The notes under the pieces: generated by a model
Told to the model about the DNA's origin: nothing
Databases searched by the model: none
Seen by the model: the letters and a program-made list of their open reading frames with translations, nothing else
NCBI RefSeq assembly: GCF_020662345.1
Contig: NZ_VMOA01000044.1
Span: 1 to 44,646 of the forward strand
Length of the DNA: 44,646 nt
Source: Methylobacterium sp. W2
GTDB lineage: Bacteria > Pseudomonadota > Alphaproteobacteria > Rhizobiales > Beijerinckiaceae
Reading direction: 5' to 3'
Made by a program: the position numbers and the translations under genes
Shown here: positions 36,636 to 44,646 of the stretch, in pieces
Position numbering within the stretch: position 1 is the first letter of the stretch
How the letters are laid out: the number at the start of each line of letters is the position of its first letter

Positions 36636-37072
36636 TCCCCGTCTGGCCCGCCAGCCTGCCTCAGCGCGTCCTCGCTGAGGGCTTCAACGAGGGATTCCGC
36701 GAAGGCCGGTTGCAGACCGCGCCCGAGCGGGGCCCGGTGAAGCTGCGTCGCGGCTCGTCCTCGGTCGGCAAGCCGATCCAGCAGTCGATCAAGATCGACG
36801 CCGAGCAGTTCACCACTCTTGAGCGCTTCTGGGAGGTCGATACCGGCGGCGGTGTTCGCCCGTTCTGGTTCCCCGACCAGACCCGCGGCGGCATCCCGAT
36901 CCTGACGGCCGCCGGCGAGCCGATTGTGACTCCCTACGGTGCGGCGCTGCTGAACGCGAAGTGGTGGCTCGTCCAGTTCGGCGGCACCGCTCCCAGCGCC
37001 GGGACCCGCAGCCGCGGCATGTCCTTCGTCGTCCCTGTCCCCATGACGGTGCTGTACTCATGGGCCGCCTAA
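36632..37072 (+). CDS. Minor tail protein (gpM position)
   Basis: The 146-residue protein overlaps the tape measure by ATGA. It begins WPASLPQRVLAEGFNEGFREGRL, then VKLRRGSSSVGKPIQQSIKID, FWEVDTGGGVRPFWFPDQTRGG, and WWLVQFGGTAPSAG. The WPASLPQ start and the FWFPDQ strand are common in minor tail or distal-tail proteins of lambda-like phages of alphaproteobacteria. It lies between tape measure and tip genes and is expected at the distal tail. Confidence 0.8.
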   Translation: MIPVWPASLPQRVLAEGFNEGFREGRLQTAPERGPVKLRRGSSSVGKPIQQSIKIDAEQFTTLERFWEVDTGGGVRPFWFPDQTRGGIPILTAAGEPIVTPYGAALLNAKWWLVQFGGTAPSAGTRSRGMSFVVPVPMTVLYSWAA

Positions 37073-37566
37073 TCTCGCTGAACGCCCGCCAGGCGATGAA
37101 CGCCTCGGCGACCGACGACGGGCCGGTGATGCTGATCAAGATCACGCACGCCACCCTGCCGGCGCCGGTCTACCTGTCGAGCGATCCGACCATGCGGTTC
37201 TCTATGGACCCGCTGCGCTACGGCACCCGCCACCAGGGGCAGGACTACGACTTCGTCATCATGGGCGCGATCATGCCCGACGATGAGAAGGACACGCCGC
37301 CGAAGACGACGCTGGCGTTCGAGAACGTGGCGCCGGACATGGCGGCGCCGCTGCGGGCGATCTCGTCGCCGGCACGCATCGACCTGACGGTGGTCATGGC
37401 CCTATCGCCGGACGTCGTCGAAGCCCGCTACACCAACCTGCGCGGCGTGAAGGCGTCCTACGATGCCGACGCCGTGTCGCTCGATATCTCGCGCGAACCC
37501 TACACCTCCGAACCCTGGCCCTCCGGCCGGTTCTCGCCGGCCCGGTTCCCCGGCCTCTTTCCGTAG
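37060..37566 (+). CDS. Minor tail protein, DUF1833-like
   Basis: The 168-residue protein starts at the ATG at 37060, overlapping the previous gene by 13 bases; a longer frame is antisense-like. It shows SLNARQAMNASATDDGPVMLIKITH in parts (NARQAMNASATDD, VMLIKITHATLPAPVYLSSDPT), then PLRYGTRHQGQDYDFVIMG, TPPKTTLAFENVAPDM and ISREPYTSEPWPSGRFSPARFPGLF. The last motif is the usual end of the DUF1833 phage family. It occupies the lambda L position and would bridge tape measure and tip. Confidence 0.85.
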   Translation: MGRLISLNARQAMNASATDDGPVMLIKITHATLPAPVYLSSDPTMRFSMDPLRYGTRHQGQDYDFVIMGAIMPDDEKDTPPKTTLAFENVAPDMAAPLRAISSPARIDLTVVMALSPDVVEARYTNLRGVKASYDADAVSLDISREPYTSEPWPSGRFSPARFPGLFP

Positions 37567-37573
37567 GCTGCCC

Positions 37574-38014
37574 ATGCATTGGTCTGCCGAATACATCGGC
37601 CTGCCCTGGCAGGTCGGCGGGCTCACGCGTGACGGTATCGCGTGCTGGGGCCTCGCCCGCCTTGTCTACGCCGAGCAGCTTGACATCGACGTCCCGGATT
37701 ATGCCGCGTCTGTGTCGTCCTTGACGGAACGGGCCGAAATCGCCTCGGTGTTCGCCGATGGCACGTCCGCTGCCGGCCCATGGACTGAGGTCTCCGTCAG
37801 CGAAGCTTCCGAGTTCGACATCGTCACCTTCCATCGGGCCGGCATGACCTATCACGCTGGCATCGTCGTTGCGCCCGGCCGGATGCTGCATATCAGCGGC
37901 AAGGACGAGGACAGCTGCCTCGTCGACTACACGAACGGACGATGGGCGCCGCGCTTGGTCGGGGCATACCGGCATAAGGCGCGGATCCTCGACACGGTCA
38001 TGCAGGCCGCCTGA
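37574..38014 (+). CDS. NlpC/P60-type tail peptidase (gpK-like)
   Basis: The 146-residue protein starts at the ATG at 37574. It reads HWSAEYIGLPWQVGGLTRDG, IACWGLARLVYAEQL with the catalytic Cys, FDIVTFHRAGMTYHAGIVVAPGRML with the catalytic His, and LHISGKDEDSCLVDY. This is the small NlpC/P60 (C40) fold of tail-tip-associated cell wall peptidases. It lies between the minor tail gene and the gpJ-like gene, as in many siphophages, and should cut peptide cross-links during entry or help tip assembly. A second cysteine near the C-terminus is also present. Confidence 0.9.
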   Translation: MHWSAEYIGLPWQVGGLTRDGIACWGLARLVYAEQLDIDVPDYAASVSSLTERAEIASVFADGTSAAGPWTEVSVSEASEFDIVTFHRAGMTYHAGIVVAPGRMLHISGKDEDSCLVDYTNGRWAPRLVGAYRHKARILDTVMQAA

Positions 38015-41000
38015 TGAACGCACCGGTCCGCGTTCTCGCACAGCCGCATCTGCTCGACGCCACCCGCGACCGGGTCGCGTTCACGGTCGCGCCCGGTCAA
38101 TCCATCGCCCAGATGGTTGCCGAGGCGATGCCGACGGGGCGCAGGCTGGGTGGCGCCTACTTCCGGGTGACGCTCAATGGGCATCCGATCGCGGAAGCGC
38201 TCTGGCATGCGGTGAAGCCGAAGCCGGGCACGCAGGTTCTGATCCGCGTCGTTCCTCAGGGCGACATCCTGAAGAACGTCCTGACCATCGCCCTGACGGT
38301 GGCGGCCATCGCCGCCGGCCAGTTCTACGGCCCCATGCTGGCGGGCGAGCTGCTGTTCGGCGGGCTCGGCGGCGTCGGCACGGGCTCGCTCGGCACGGCG
38401 CTGGCGGGCGTCATCACCGCGACGACGCTGCTCGCCGGTACGCTCCTCATCAACGCGCTGATCCCGGTCCGCAGCGACAAGAAGGACACCGCCACCTACG
38501 GCATCCAGGGCCTCCGCAACCAGGCGCAGCCCGACGGGGTGGTGCCGGCCATTCTCGGCTTCCACCGCTCGACGCCACCCTATGGCATGCTGCCCTACAC
38601 GGAATCAGTCGGTGACGACCGCTTCGTCATCGCGAACTTCATCCACGGCTACGGCCCGATCGCCCTGCGCAACCACCGCATCGGTGAGACGCCGATCGAA
38701 AAGTACCAGGAGGTCACGGCGGAGTACCGCGAGGGCCGAGTCGGCGACGCAGCGCTGACGTTGACCCCGCAGCAGGTCGTCGAGCGCGCGTTGTCGATCG
38801 AGCTTCTCAGCGGCGGCCCGGGCGCAGGCCCGCAAACGCGTTACACCAAGGCGGACATCTCCTCGTTCTCGATCGACATCGGCTTTCCGGGAGGGCTTGG
38901 CGGCGTCGACAAGGATGGGAAGAAGGTCGGCGTCGAGGCGACGTTCACCCTGCGCTATCGCAAGGTCGGCACCGAGACGTGGACCTCTCGGCCGATCTCG
39001 GTCTACGCCAAGCTGTCTGGCAAGGCGTTCACGCGCACCTTCTCCTACGAGGTGACCGATCGCGGTCTCTACGAGGTCGAGCTCACCCGTACCAGCAGCG
39101 ACTTCGACCGTCCGGACCAGGATCTGTCGAAGAAGGAAATCCAGCGCACCGGACGCTCGCAGTGGTCGGTTCTGCGCTCGTTCCGGCTCGAATACCCGCT
39201 GAACTTCGACAAGCCCTTGGCGGTGACCGCCATCCGCATCCGTGCGACGGGTCAGCTGAACGGCACGCTCGACGAGTACAACTGCGACGCCTTCTGCATC
39301 TGCTCGGATTGGGACGCGGCGTCCAATGCCTGGATCGAGCGCGAGACGCAGAACCCGGCCTCGCTCTTCCGGCACGTGCTGACGGGGCCGGCCGGCGCCT
39401 ATCCACTAACCGTGGACGAGGTCGACGCGTTGGGCGCCTGGCACGCCTACTGTGTCGCGAACGGGCTGACCTACAACCGGGTCCACGATTACGAGGCATC
39501 CGTCCTCGACGTGCTATCGGACATCGCCGCCGCCGGCCGGGCGAGCCCGCATGACAAGGGCGACCGCTGGGGCGTCGTCATCGACCGCGCTATCGATACG
39601 ATCGCCGCGCATATCACGCCGCGCAACTCCTGGGGCTTCAAGGGTGAGCGGTCCTACCTGACCTTTCCCGACGCCTTCCGCGTCAGCTTCCTCGACGAGA
39701 CCAACAGCTACACCAAGGCCGACCGCATCGTGCCGTGGCCCGGCTTCATCGGCCAGCCGAAGGTCATCGAGAAGCTGCAGCTGCCCGGCATCACCAACCC
39801 GGCCCAGGTCTGGAAGGAGGCTCGGAAGCGCCAGTACGAGATCATGCTCCGGCTCGATACCTTCACGGTCAACCAGGACTTCGAGAGCCTTGTGCCGACG
39901 CGCGGCGACCGGGTCGAGCTTTCGCACGACGTCCTCGACCGCGACCAGATCGCCGCCCGTATCATCCTGCAGCCGGAAAGCCTGTCGGCCCTCGTGCTCG
40001 ACGAGATGCTGACCATGGAGGCGGGGCAGGCTTACGCCGCCCGGGTCCGCTATTCCGACGGCACTTCGAACGTGTTCCCCGTCCGCACGGTGGCCGGCAC
40101 CTCGAACGTCCTCATCCTCGACGGGCCCGGTCGGTTGCCGGCGATGGACGACCTCGTCATGTTCGGAAAGGCGACGCGGATCTCGCAGGCCTGCACCGTG
40201 AAGGGCATCCAGCCGCAGAAGGACTTCACCGCGGCGCTCACCCTGATCCCGCACGCGCCGGAGATCGAGACGTTGGTCGCCGCCGATGTGCCGCCGGCCT
40301 GGAGCGGCCGCGCCGGCGCCCCCGTGGACCAGCCCGTCAGCATCCCCGTCGCTCCGATCATCGTCAGCGTCGATTCCGGCACGTCCGCCTCGGGGCTCGC
40401 GACGACCGAAAACCCCTATCCGGTGGTAGTCAATCTCCGCCCGAACCCGTCCGGCACGACACCGCTCGCGACTTTCCAGGTGCTCAGCCGCAAGGTCGGC
40501 ACCACGACGTGGCTCACGAGCTCGGCTCTGGCCGGCGCCGGCAGCGTGCTCCTCGCCGGGTACGCGAAGGGCGATGTGATCGAGTATCAGGCTCGCGGCG
40601 TCTCTACGCGCGGCACGGCCGGCGATCTGACGACGCTCGCCACCCACACCGTCGGCGCCACCGATGCGCCGTCTCCGGCCAACCTCGTCGTCATGATCGA
40701 GCGCGCCACGGTGAACGGCGGGACCTCCGTCGCCTTCCTGCGGCTCACCTGCTCGGCCCCTACCCGAACCGACCTGTCCCTCGTTGGTCGCTACCGCCCG
40801 GTGGGCTCGACCACTTGGACTGCGATCCCTCTCAACACGTCCAGCCGGACGTCCATCGCATCCGGCACGCTCGCCGACAGCACGGACTACGAGGTCCAGG
40901 CCGCACTCTCGACCGATGCCGGCGGCGACATCAGCGCCTACGTGCCGGCCACCGGCTCGCCGATCCGCGCCGTCTCCGATCCCACGGCGCCGAGCGCGCC

Positions 41001-41832
41001 GACCTACACCTCGGCAACGCTCAGCGGCACGACGGTCTCCCACGCCATCAAGCAGTCCGGCGGCAACGCCCGCACCGTTCAACTCTTCCGTGCCAACGGC
41101 TTCGGCAGCACCTTTGCCGGCGCCAATCTCAGCGTCACTAAGGCCGTTGATCCGAACCAGACCGACACGCTCACCGACACGATCTCGCTCGGCTACATCA
41201 CCTGGTGGCTGACCGCGCAGAACGGGTCGGGTGTCACGAGCGTGCCGAGCGCGTCGCAGGCGCTCCTGTACGTAGCCCAGCCCAACGCGAAGAACTCGTT
41301 CCCGAACGATCTCACCAACGCGGAATGGATAAAGACCGGCATCGGGCCGCCGGTGGCGCAAGGTACGGGGCCGGACGGGGCACAGGCCACCTTCCTGCCG
41401 GAGACGGCCACCACCGGCACGCATACGGTCGCCTACAAGGCCACGGGTCTCGTCTCTGGCGCGAAGGTGCGGGCCATCTGGGGATTGAAGGCCTCGGGCC
41501 GATCAGCTGGGCGCATCGATTTGATCAACAGCGGCGGCACGGGCAACGGCGACTATGCCCGCATCGCGTTCGATATCACCGCCGGCACGATCACTGTCGG
41601 CGTGGTGAGCGGCACGACCTTTAGCGGTGTCACGGCGACCATCCAGAAGGTCTCGGCCGACTTCTGGCTGATCGTCATCACCGCCAACACGTCGGCCTCG
41701 GCCGGCACGTCGGGCGCTTTGGCCGCCGAGAACCGCCTCAACCTGGGCACGGGCGGCACGACCATCTCCTACGCGGGCGACACCACCAAGGGCCTGCTGG
41801 CCTGGGCCTGCTCCCTCGCGCCGGTGACTTGA
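38014..41832 (+). CDS. Tail tip protein (gpI/gpJ-like, host specificity)
   Basis: The 1272-residue protein begins with a ubiquitin-like part (FTVAPGQSIAQMVAEAMP, then VLIRVVPQGDI), two hydrophobic stretches (about 90-150, LTIALTVAAIAAGQFYGPM and GVITATTLLAGTLLINAL), as in gpI/gpJ fusions. Then come the tip landmarks YGIQGLRNQAQPDGVVPAI, GFHRSTPPYG, and FIHGYGPIALRNHRIGETPI, and PWPGFIGQPKVIEKLQLPGI. The region 790-1050 is made of Fn3-like beta domains. The last 190 residues (about from NDLTNAEWIKTGIG) are a jelly-roll-like module that may bind carbohydrate. It sits at the tail tip and carries host recognition. Confidence 0.9.
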   Translation: MNAPVRVLAQPHLLDATRDRVAFTVAPGQSIAQMVAEAMPTGRRLGGAYFRVTLNGHPIAEALWHAVKPKPGTQVLIRVVPQGDILKNVLTIALTVAAIAAGQFYGPMLAGELLFGGLGGVGTGSLGTALAGVITATTLLAGTLLINALIPVRSDKKDTATYGIQGLRNQAQPDGVVPAILGFHRSTPPYGMLPYTESVGDDRFVIANFIHGYGPIALRNHRIGETPIEKYQEVTAEYREGRVGDAALTLTPQQVVERALSIELLSGGPGAGPQTRYTKADISSFSIDIGFPGGLGGVDKDGKKVGVEATFTLRYRKVGTETWTSRPISVYAKLSGKAFTRTFSYEVTDRGLYEVELTRTSSDFDRPDQDLSKKEIQRTGRSQWSVLRSFRLEYPLNFDKPLAVTAIRIRATGQLNGTLDEYNCDAFCICSDWDAASNAWIERETQNPASLFRHVLTGPAGAYPLTVDEVDALGAWHAYCVANGLTYNRVHDYEASVLDVLSDIAAAGRASPHDKGDRWGVVIDRAIDTIAAHITPRNSWGFKGERSYLTFPDAFRVSFLDETNSYTKADRIVPWPGFIGQPKVIEKLQLPGITNPAQVWKEARKRQYEIMLRLDTFTVNQDFESLVPTRGDRVELSHDVLDRDQIAARIILQPESLSALVLDEMLTMEAGQAYAARVRYSDGTSNVFPVRTVAGTSNVLILDGPGRLPAMDDLVMFGKATRISQACTVKGIQPQKDFTAALTLIPHAPEIETLVAADVPPAWSGRAGAPVDQPVSIPVAPIIVSVDSGTSASGLATTENPYPVVVNLRPNPSGTTPLATFQVLSRKVGTTTWLTSSALAGAGSVLLAGYAKGDVIEYQARGVSTRGTAGDLTTLATHTVGATDAPSPANLVVMIERATVNGGTSVAFLRLTCSAPTRTDLSLVGRYRPVGSTTWTAIPLNTSSRTSIASGTLADSTDYEVQAALSTDAGGDISAYVPATGSPIRAVSDPTAPSAPTYTSATLSGTTVSHAIKQSGGNARTVQLFRANGFGSTFAGANLSVTKAVDPNQTDTLTDTISLGYITWWLTAQNGSGVTSVPSASQALLYVAQPNAKNSFPNDLTNAEWIKTGIGPPVAQGTGPDGAQATFLPETATTGTHTVAYKATGLVSGAKVRAIWGLKASGRSAGRIDLINSGGTGNGDYARIAFDITAGTITVGVVSGTTFSGVTATIQKVSADFWLIVITANTSASAGTSGALAAENRLNLGTGGTTISYAGDTTKGLLAWACSLAPVT

Positions 41833-41924
41833 GCGCAACCGCGCACCTCATCCGACCCCAACCCCTCCGAGCAACCTGACGCCGCCTCGCCTCAAGCGAG
41901 CGATGGCGCGCGGGAGACCTTTGC

Positions 41925-43961
41925 ATGCCGCTTTCGACTGAACTGCCAGTCGGCGATCTCTACGAGGTCGTCGGCAACTTCCGGCTGAATGGAGATGGAC
42001 CGCCGACCACCGGGCGGATGGGGCTCGCGCGGCTCCAGGAGATCCTTCTCAACTCGACGAGCCTCGTGGGGGCCCGCCTTGTAGATATCGAGACCCGACT
42101 TGCCTCCCGTATCACCACCCTGGAAGGCTTGGCCGGTATCCCCGGCGGTGCCAATCTCAGTCAGAAGGTAGACGACCTAAATATTCGGGTCGGGAATGCC
42201 GAGACGGCGGTCGGCAGCCTAGCCAGCGACAGCGCCACCCTGCGCGGCACCCGCTATTTCGGCCGCCCGGCCAAGGATCTGCGGGCTTGGACGGCCCGGC
42301 ACGACCTGCCCGCCAAGGATGCCCCGCCGCTGACGACGGGCGGCGTTTACACGATCACGACAAACGGCCCAGGTGGCTCTGCGCTGTGCATTACGGGCAA
42401 CGGCTACGCCAGTTCCATCGCGAAGATCCCGATCGATGACGGCGAGATCATCGAGCTGACTTTCAAACAGGCTCGGCGGACCGACAACACCGGCGCCAAC
42501 GCGGCAGCGAACAACGTCCCCGTCAACGACGTGGGCTGCTACCGCGCCGATGGGTCCTTCATCACCACCGTGCCACTCCCTGCCACGGCGCTTCTGAAGG
42601 CGGATCTCGTCCGCTCCGTCACCTATCGCGTGTCCCTTACGGCTGCTCTCAGCCAAGCATCCCTCCCTGCCGGCACGCGAGAAATCTGCCCGGTTGTCGG
42701 TGAGCGTGGCGCGACCGGCGCAATGGAGTTCTACGCGGTCGAGCGCAATTCCCAGAGCCTGACCAGCGCACCGGAGATGACCGACGCCATCGCGTCTGAA
42801 GATCGTCTCTTCATCTTCGATGACAGCGCCAAGCTCATCAAGAAATACACCTTCGCACAATTGGAGGCTTACTTGGCTCCCCCAAGACTGTATCAATTCG
42901 AAATCAGAGGCGTCGTTGTCAGCAACGAGTCTTCCGTTGTCCTTTCGGCTGACGATCTGCGGCGGGACGTAATTGAGATCCAGGCCGCCAGCCAGTGTCA
43001 GCTTGCTGTCCGCTGGGGCGGTGGCGCCGCTTCCTTCGTGGATGGGGGAAGCTGGATCCAATCGAGCGATTGGCTCAACCACAACGGCGGCCAGGGCTCT
43101 TGCAGCATCGCAGTCCGCGCCAAAGAGGGCGATGGCCCAACGGTCCCTTTCAGCACGACGCTCATTATCCGCGTCAATCGGACGGTCAACGTTCCGCCGA
43201 ACGCCCTTACGAAGGGCGATATCGTCCTGGGTCGCATGAAGGACCCGATGGACCCCCGCTATGCGGCCATCATCAAGAAGGAGGTCGACGACTCCGTTGC
43301 CATTGGTGATTTCCCCAAATGGCCGCTGTGGTGCCTTATCAACTCGTCCAAGGAAAATGTCCGCGTCAACATCGGCAACCCGACCGGCAGGCTTTTCACC
43401 TTCCGCGAAGGCACGAGCGGAACGCCCATCCAGATCAACCCCTACGTCAATCTCGTTGGCAACGGTCAGGATCAGAATATCGATACGACCTATATGCCGG
43501 CGGAAGTTGGCTGGCTCGACGCGTCGCATGCGCTTGCCGCCAGGGCGGGCTCTACCGCTGTCGGCGGAGCCAATCCTCAGATCGCGTCCAACCTCATCAA
43601 CGTTCAGCCTAACCGCACCACCACAGACCACGGCTTCAGCTCTGGATCGCAAACCGACCGGACGTCCGCGCTTGGAACGCAGGGGAAGTGGGTCGGGCTG
43701 AGCCGCATTTCGACCGGGTCGTTCCGCACGTTCATCGACGAGGCGTTCTCGGCCGAGTTCGTGCGCGCCAATCCGGCAGTCGTGCCCCGCACCATCAAGC
43801 TCATGTCGGGCGCGGGCGTCGCCGGGAACTCGGATTATAGCGCAGCGCCGTTTGCCGGAGCGTTTGCCGGCCCAGGAGTTACGGACGCCGAGTTCATCCG
43901 CCAGGTCCAGCGCGTCAAGCGCATCGAGGCCGTCGGCGCCCTCATCGCTTCGGGAGCTTGA
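41925..43961 (+). CDS. Tail fibre/receptor-binding-type protein
   Basis: The 678-residue protein has GGGAGA before its ATG. The first 120 residues hold helices suited to trimer stalks (LVGARLVDIETRLASRITTLEG, then LNIRVGNAETAVGSLASDSATL). The middle is beta-rich with FRGTRYF-like GTRYFGRPAKDLRAW and TYRVSLTAALSQASL. After DRLFIFDDSAKLIKKYTFAQLEAYL, several distinct beta modules follow (FRTFIDEAFSAEF near the end). The last 20 residues form a helix (TDAEFIRQVQRVKRIEAVGA). It lies right after the tip gene and would attach to it and touch the receptor. It is less conserved than its neighbours, as expected for fibres. Confidence 0.75.
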   Translation: MPLSTELPVGDLYEVVGNFRLNGDGPPTTGRMGLARLQEILLNSTSLVGARLVDIETRLASRITTLEGLAGIPGGANLSQKVDDLNIRVGNAETAVGSLASDSATLRGTRYFGRPAKDLRAWTARHDLPAKDAPPLTTGGVYTITTNGPGGSALCITGNGYASSIAKIPIDDGEIIELTFKQARRTDNTGANAAANNVPVNDVGCYRADGSFITTVPLPATALLKADLVRSVTYRVSLTAALSQASLPAGTREICPVVGERGATGAMEFYAVERNSQSLTSAPEMTDAIASEDRLFIFDDSAKLIKKYTFAQLEAYLAPPRLYQFEIRGVVVSNESSVVLSADDLRRDVIEIQAASQCQLAVRWGGGAASFVDGGSWIQSSDWLNHNGGQGSCSIAVRAKEGDGPTVPFSTTLIIRVNRTVNVPPNALTKGDIVLGRMKDPMDPRYAAIIKKEVDDSVAIGDFPKWPLWCLINSSKENVRVNIGNPTGRLFTFREGTSGTPIQINPYVNLVGNGQDQNIDTTYMPAEVGWLDASHALAARAGSTAVGGANPQIASNLINVQPNRTTTDHGFSSGSQTDRTSALGTQGKWVGLSRISTGSFRTFIDEAFSAEFVRANPAVVPRTIKLMSGAGVAGNSDYSAAPFAGAFAGPGVTDAEFIRQVQRVKRIEAVGALIASGA

Positions 43962-43964
43962 TCC

Positions 43965-44646
43965 ATGGCGAACCCGACAGCGTTCCTGTGGAGCCTAAGC
44001 TCCTCCACCTGCGTCGCCGCGATCCGCCTTGCCGAGATGGGTATGGATGTCGTTGCGTGCGGTGCCTACGACAAGATCGGCGAGATGGCAGGCACCGGCC
44101 TCAGCCAGACCGACCGCGAAATCGGTGGGACGTCGTTCTGGGGCTACCAGAACGAGTTCTACCTTCGAGCCGGTGACCTCTGCGGATACAACGACAACCC
44201 CAACAACGCCCGGCGGGTCCAGATCTTCCCATCTCCCCAGGCTGCGGACACGATCTTCCGCGAGTGGCTCAACAAGTACCCCGAGCGCACGGTTGTGAGC
44301 GGTCAGCAGAAGGGGAAGATCATCTGGCGAACCAACGCCGAACTGACCGGCGTGAAGATGAACGGCAACGTTCTGGAGCAGGTGACGGCCGGCGGCACGA
44401 CTTACGACGTCTGGGACTCGTTCGACGGCTCCGACGAGAACGACCTTGTGAAAGCGATGGGCCTGCCTCTCCGCCTGGGCCGCGAGAGCGCCTTCATCAC
44501 TGGCGAAAAGGCCGGCGGCGTCACCCCGATCCAGTTGCAGTCAGGCACGCGCGCCTACGACTTCGCGACCGGTAACCGTCTGCCGTGGCTCAAGCCGAGA
44601 CCTCGACGCTCGGCCAGGGGCGAGGGCGACTCGTCGGTCATGGCGT
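43965..44646 (+). CDS. FAD-dependent oxidoreductase-like tail-region protein (partial)
   Basis: The frame is open from the ATG at 43965 to the window edge (227 codons seen). It reads AAIRLAEMGMDVVACGAYDK, IGEMAGTGLSQTDREIGGT, then RVQIFPSPQAADTIF, YDVWDSFDGSDENDLVKAMG and PLRLGRESAFITGE, and near the edge ARGEGDSSVMA. This order matches the FAD_oxidored family (dinucleotide fold, GLS-Q-T-D, IGG, FDG/D-A-T, GRES, G-x-GD-x-x-V). The dinucleotide loop is LWSLSSSTCVAA instead of a Gly-rich GxGxxG, so cofactor binding may be weak or lost. Position after the fibre gene suggests a virion or host-surface role. Confidence 0.7.
   Translation, partial: MANPTAFLWSLSSSTCVAAIRLAEMGMDVVACGAYDKIGEMAGTGLSQTDREIGGTSFWGYQNEFYLRAGDLCGYNDNPNNARRVQIFPSPQAADTIFREWLNKYPERTVVSGQQKGKIIWRTNAELTGVKMNGNVLEQVTAGGTTYDVWDSFDGSDENDLVKAMGLPLRLGRESAFITGEKAGGVTPIQLQSGTRAYDFATGNRLPWLKPRPRRSARGEGDSSVMA

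Noticed and set aside
39514..41424. 636-codon minus-strand frame opposite the tip gene
   Set aside because: Same shadow effect; the plus strand encodes the gpJ-like protein.
42219..43652. 477-codon minus-strand frame opposite the fibre gene
   Set aside because: Composition typical of antisense frames in GC-rich genes, no ribosome site or domain.
1..44646. CRISPR arrays, insertion sequences and rRNA
   Set aside because: No regularly spaced direct repeats, no transposase-like protein and no rRNA-like sequence were seen.

Overview
The window is high-GC DNA from an alphaproteobacterium, most likely a Rhizobiales/Methylobacteriaceae-type genome. That placement is an inference from composition and protein flavour; no marker here proves it. 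It holds the junction between host chromosome and the left part of a lambda-like (siphovirus-type) prophage. The right end of the prophage lies beyond position 44646.

Host part (1-1735): the 3' end of an initiator tRNA-Met with its terminator hairpin, a secreted lipocalin-like protein, and dusA (tRNA-dihydrouridine synthase A) on the minus strand. The prophage starts at the 5' end of dusA, next to a tyrosine integrase of the dusA-associated kind (1858-2934). Behind the integrase sits an AT-richer two-gene cargo operon of unknown function (2963-4953), the best candidate for an undescribed accessory or defence system.

Regulation (5101-12093): a minus-strand early operon of eight genes runs from a 29-codon leader gene to a PrtN-like activator. 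Its last six genes are joined by five 4-base overlaps. It is controlled by a CI-like repressor (9164-9820) through TAGCG-N5-CGCTA operators placed in the -35/-10 spacers of both the leftward promoter and the divergent rightward promoter. The repressor and a second operon protein carry LexA/S24-like domains that lack the catalytic serine, so induction probably does not follow the usual RecA self-cleavage route. Small Cro-like and membrane genes follow.

Replication (12203-15647): two winged-helix-like replication proteins, a CHC2-type zinc ribbon and a TOPRIM/RecA-fold primase-helicase, then a phage-borne NusG-like protein (15687-16400), a likely antiterminator for the late genes. An accessory block (16587-19383) has small membrane proteins, a DUF1275 membrane protein, a degenerate tRNA-Met-like element and a RelE/XRE toxin-antitoxin pair with paired operators.

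Packaging, head and tail (19570-44646): TerS, TerL, gpW, portal, ClpP-type protease with an internal scaffold start, decoration protein, capsid, neck genes, tail tube, tail chaperone with an A-AAA-AAC -1 frameshift, tape measure with a transglycosylase domain, minor tail proteins, NlpC/P60 peptidase, gpJ-like tip, a fibre-like protein and a truncated FAD-oxidoreductase-like protein. A 2.5-kb block of mainly minus-strand cargo genes (29604-31927), with a DUF4926/DUF6883 pair, interrupts the tail operon. No lysis cassette and no right attachment site are visible. No stretch longer than 300 bases is left without a called feature.
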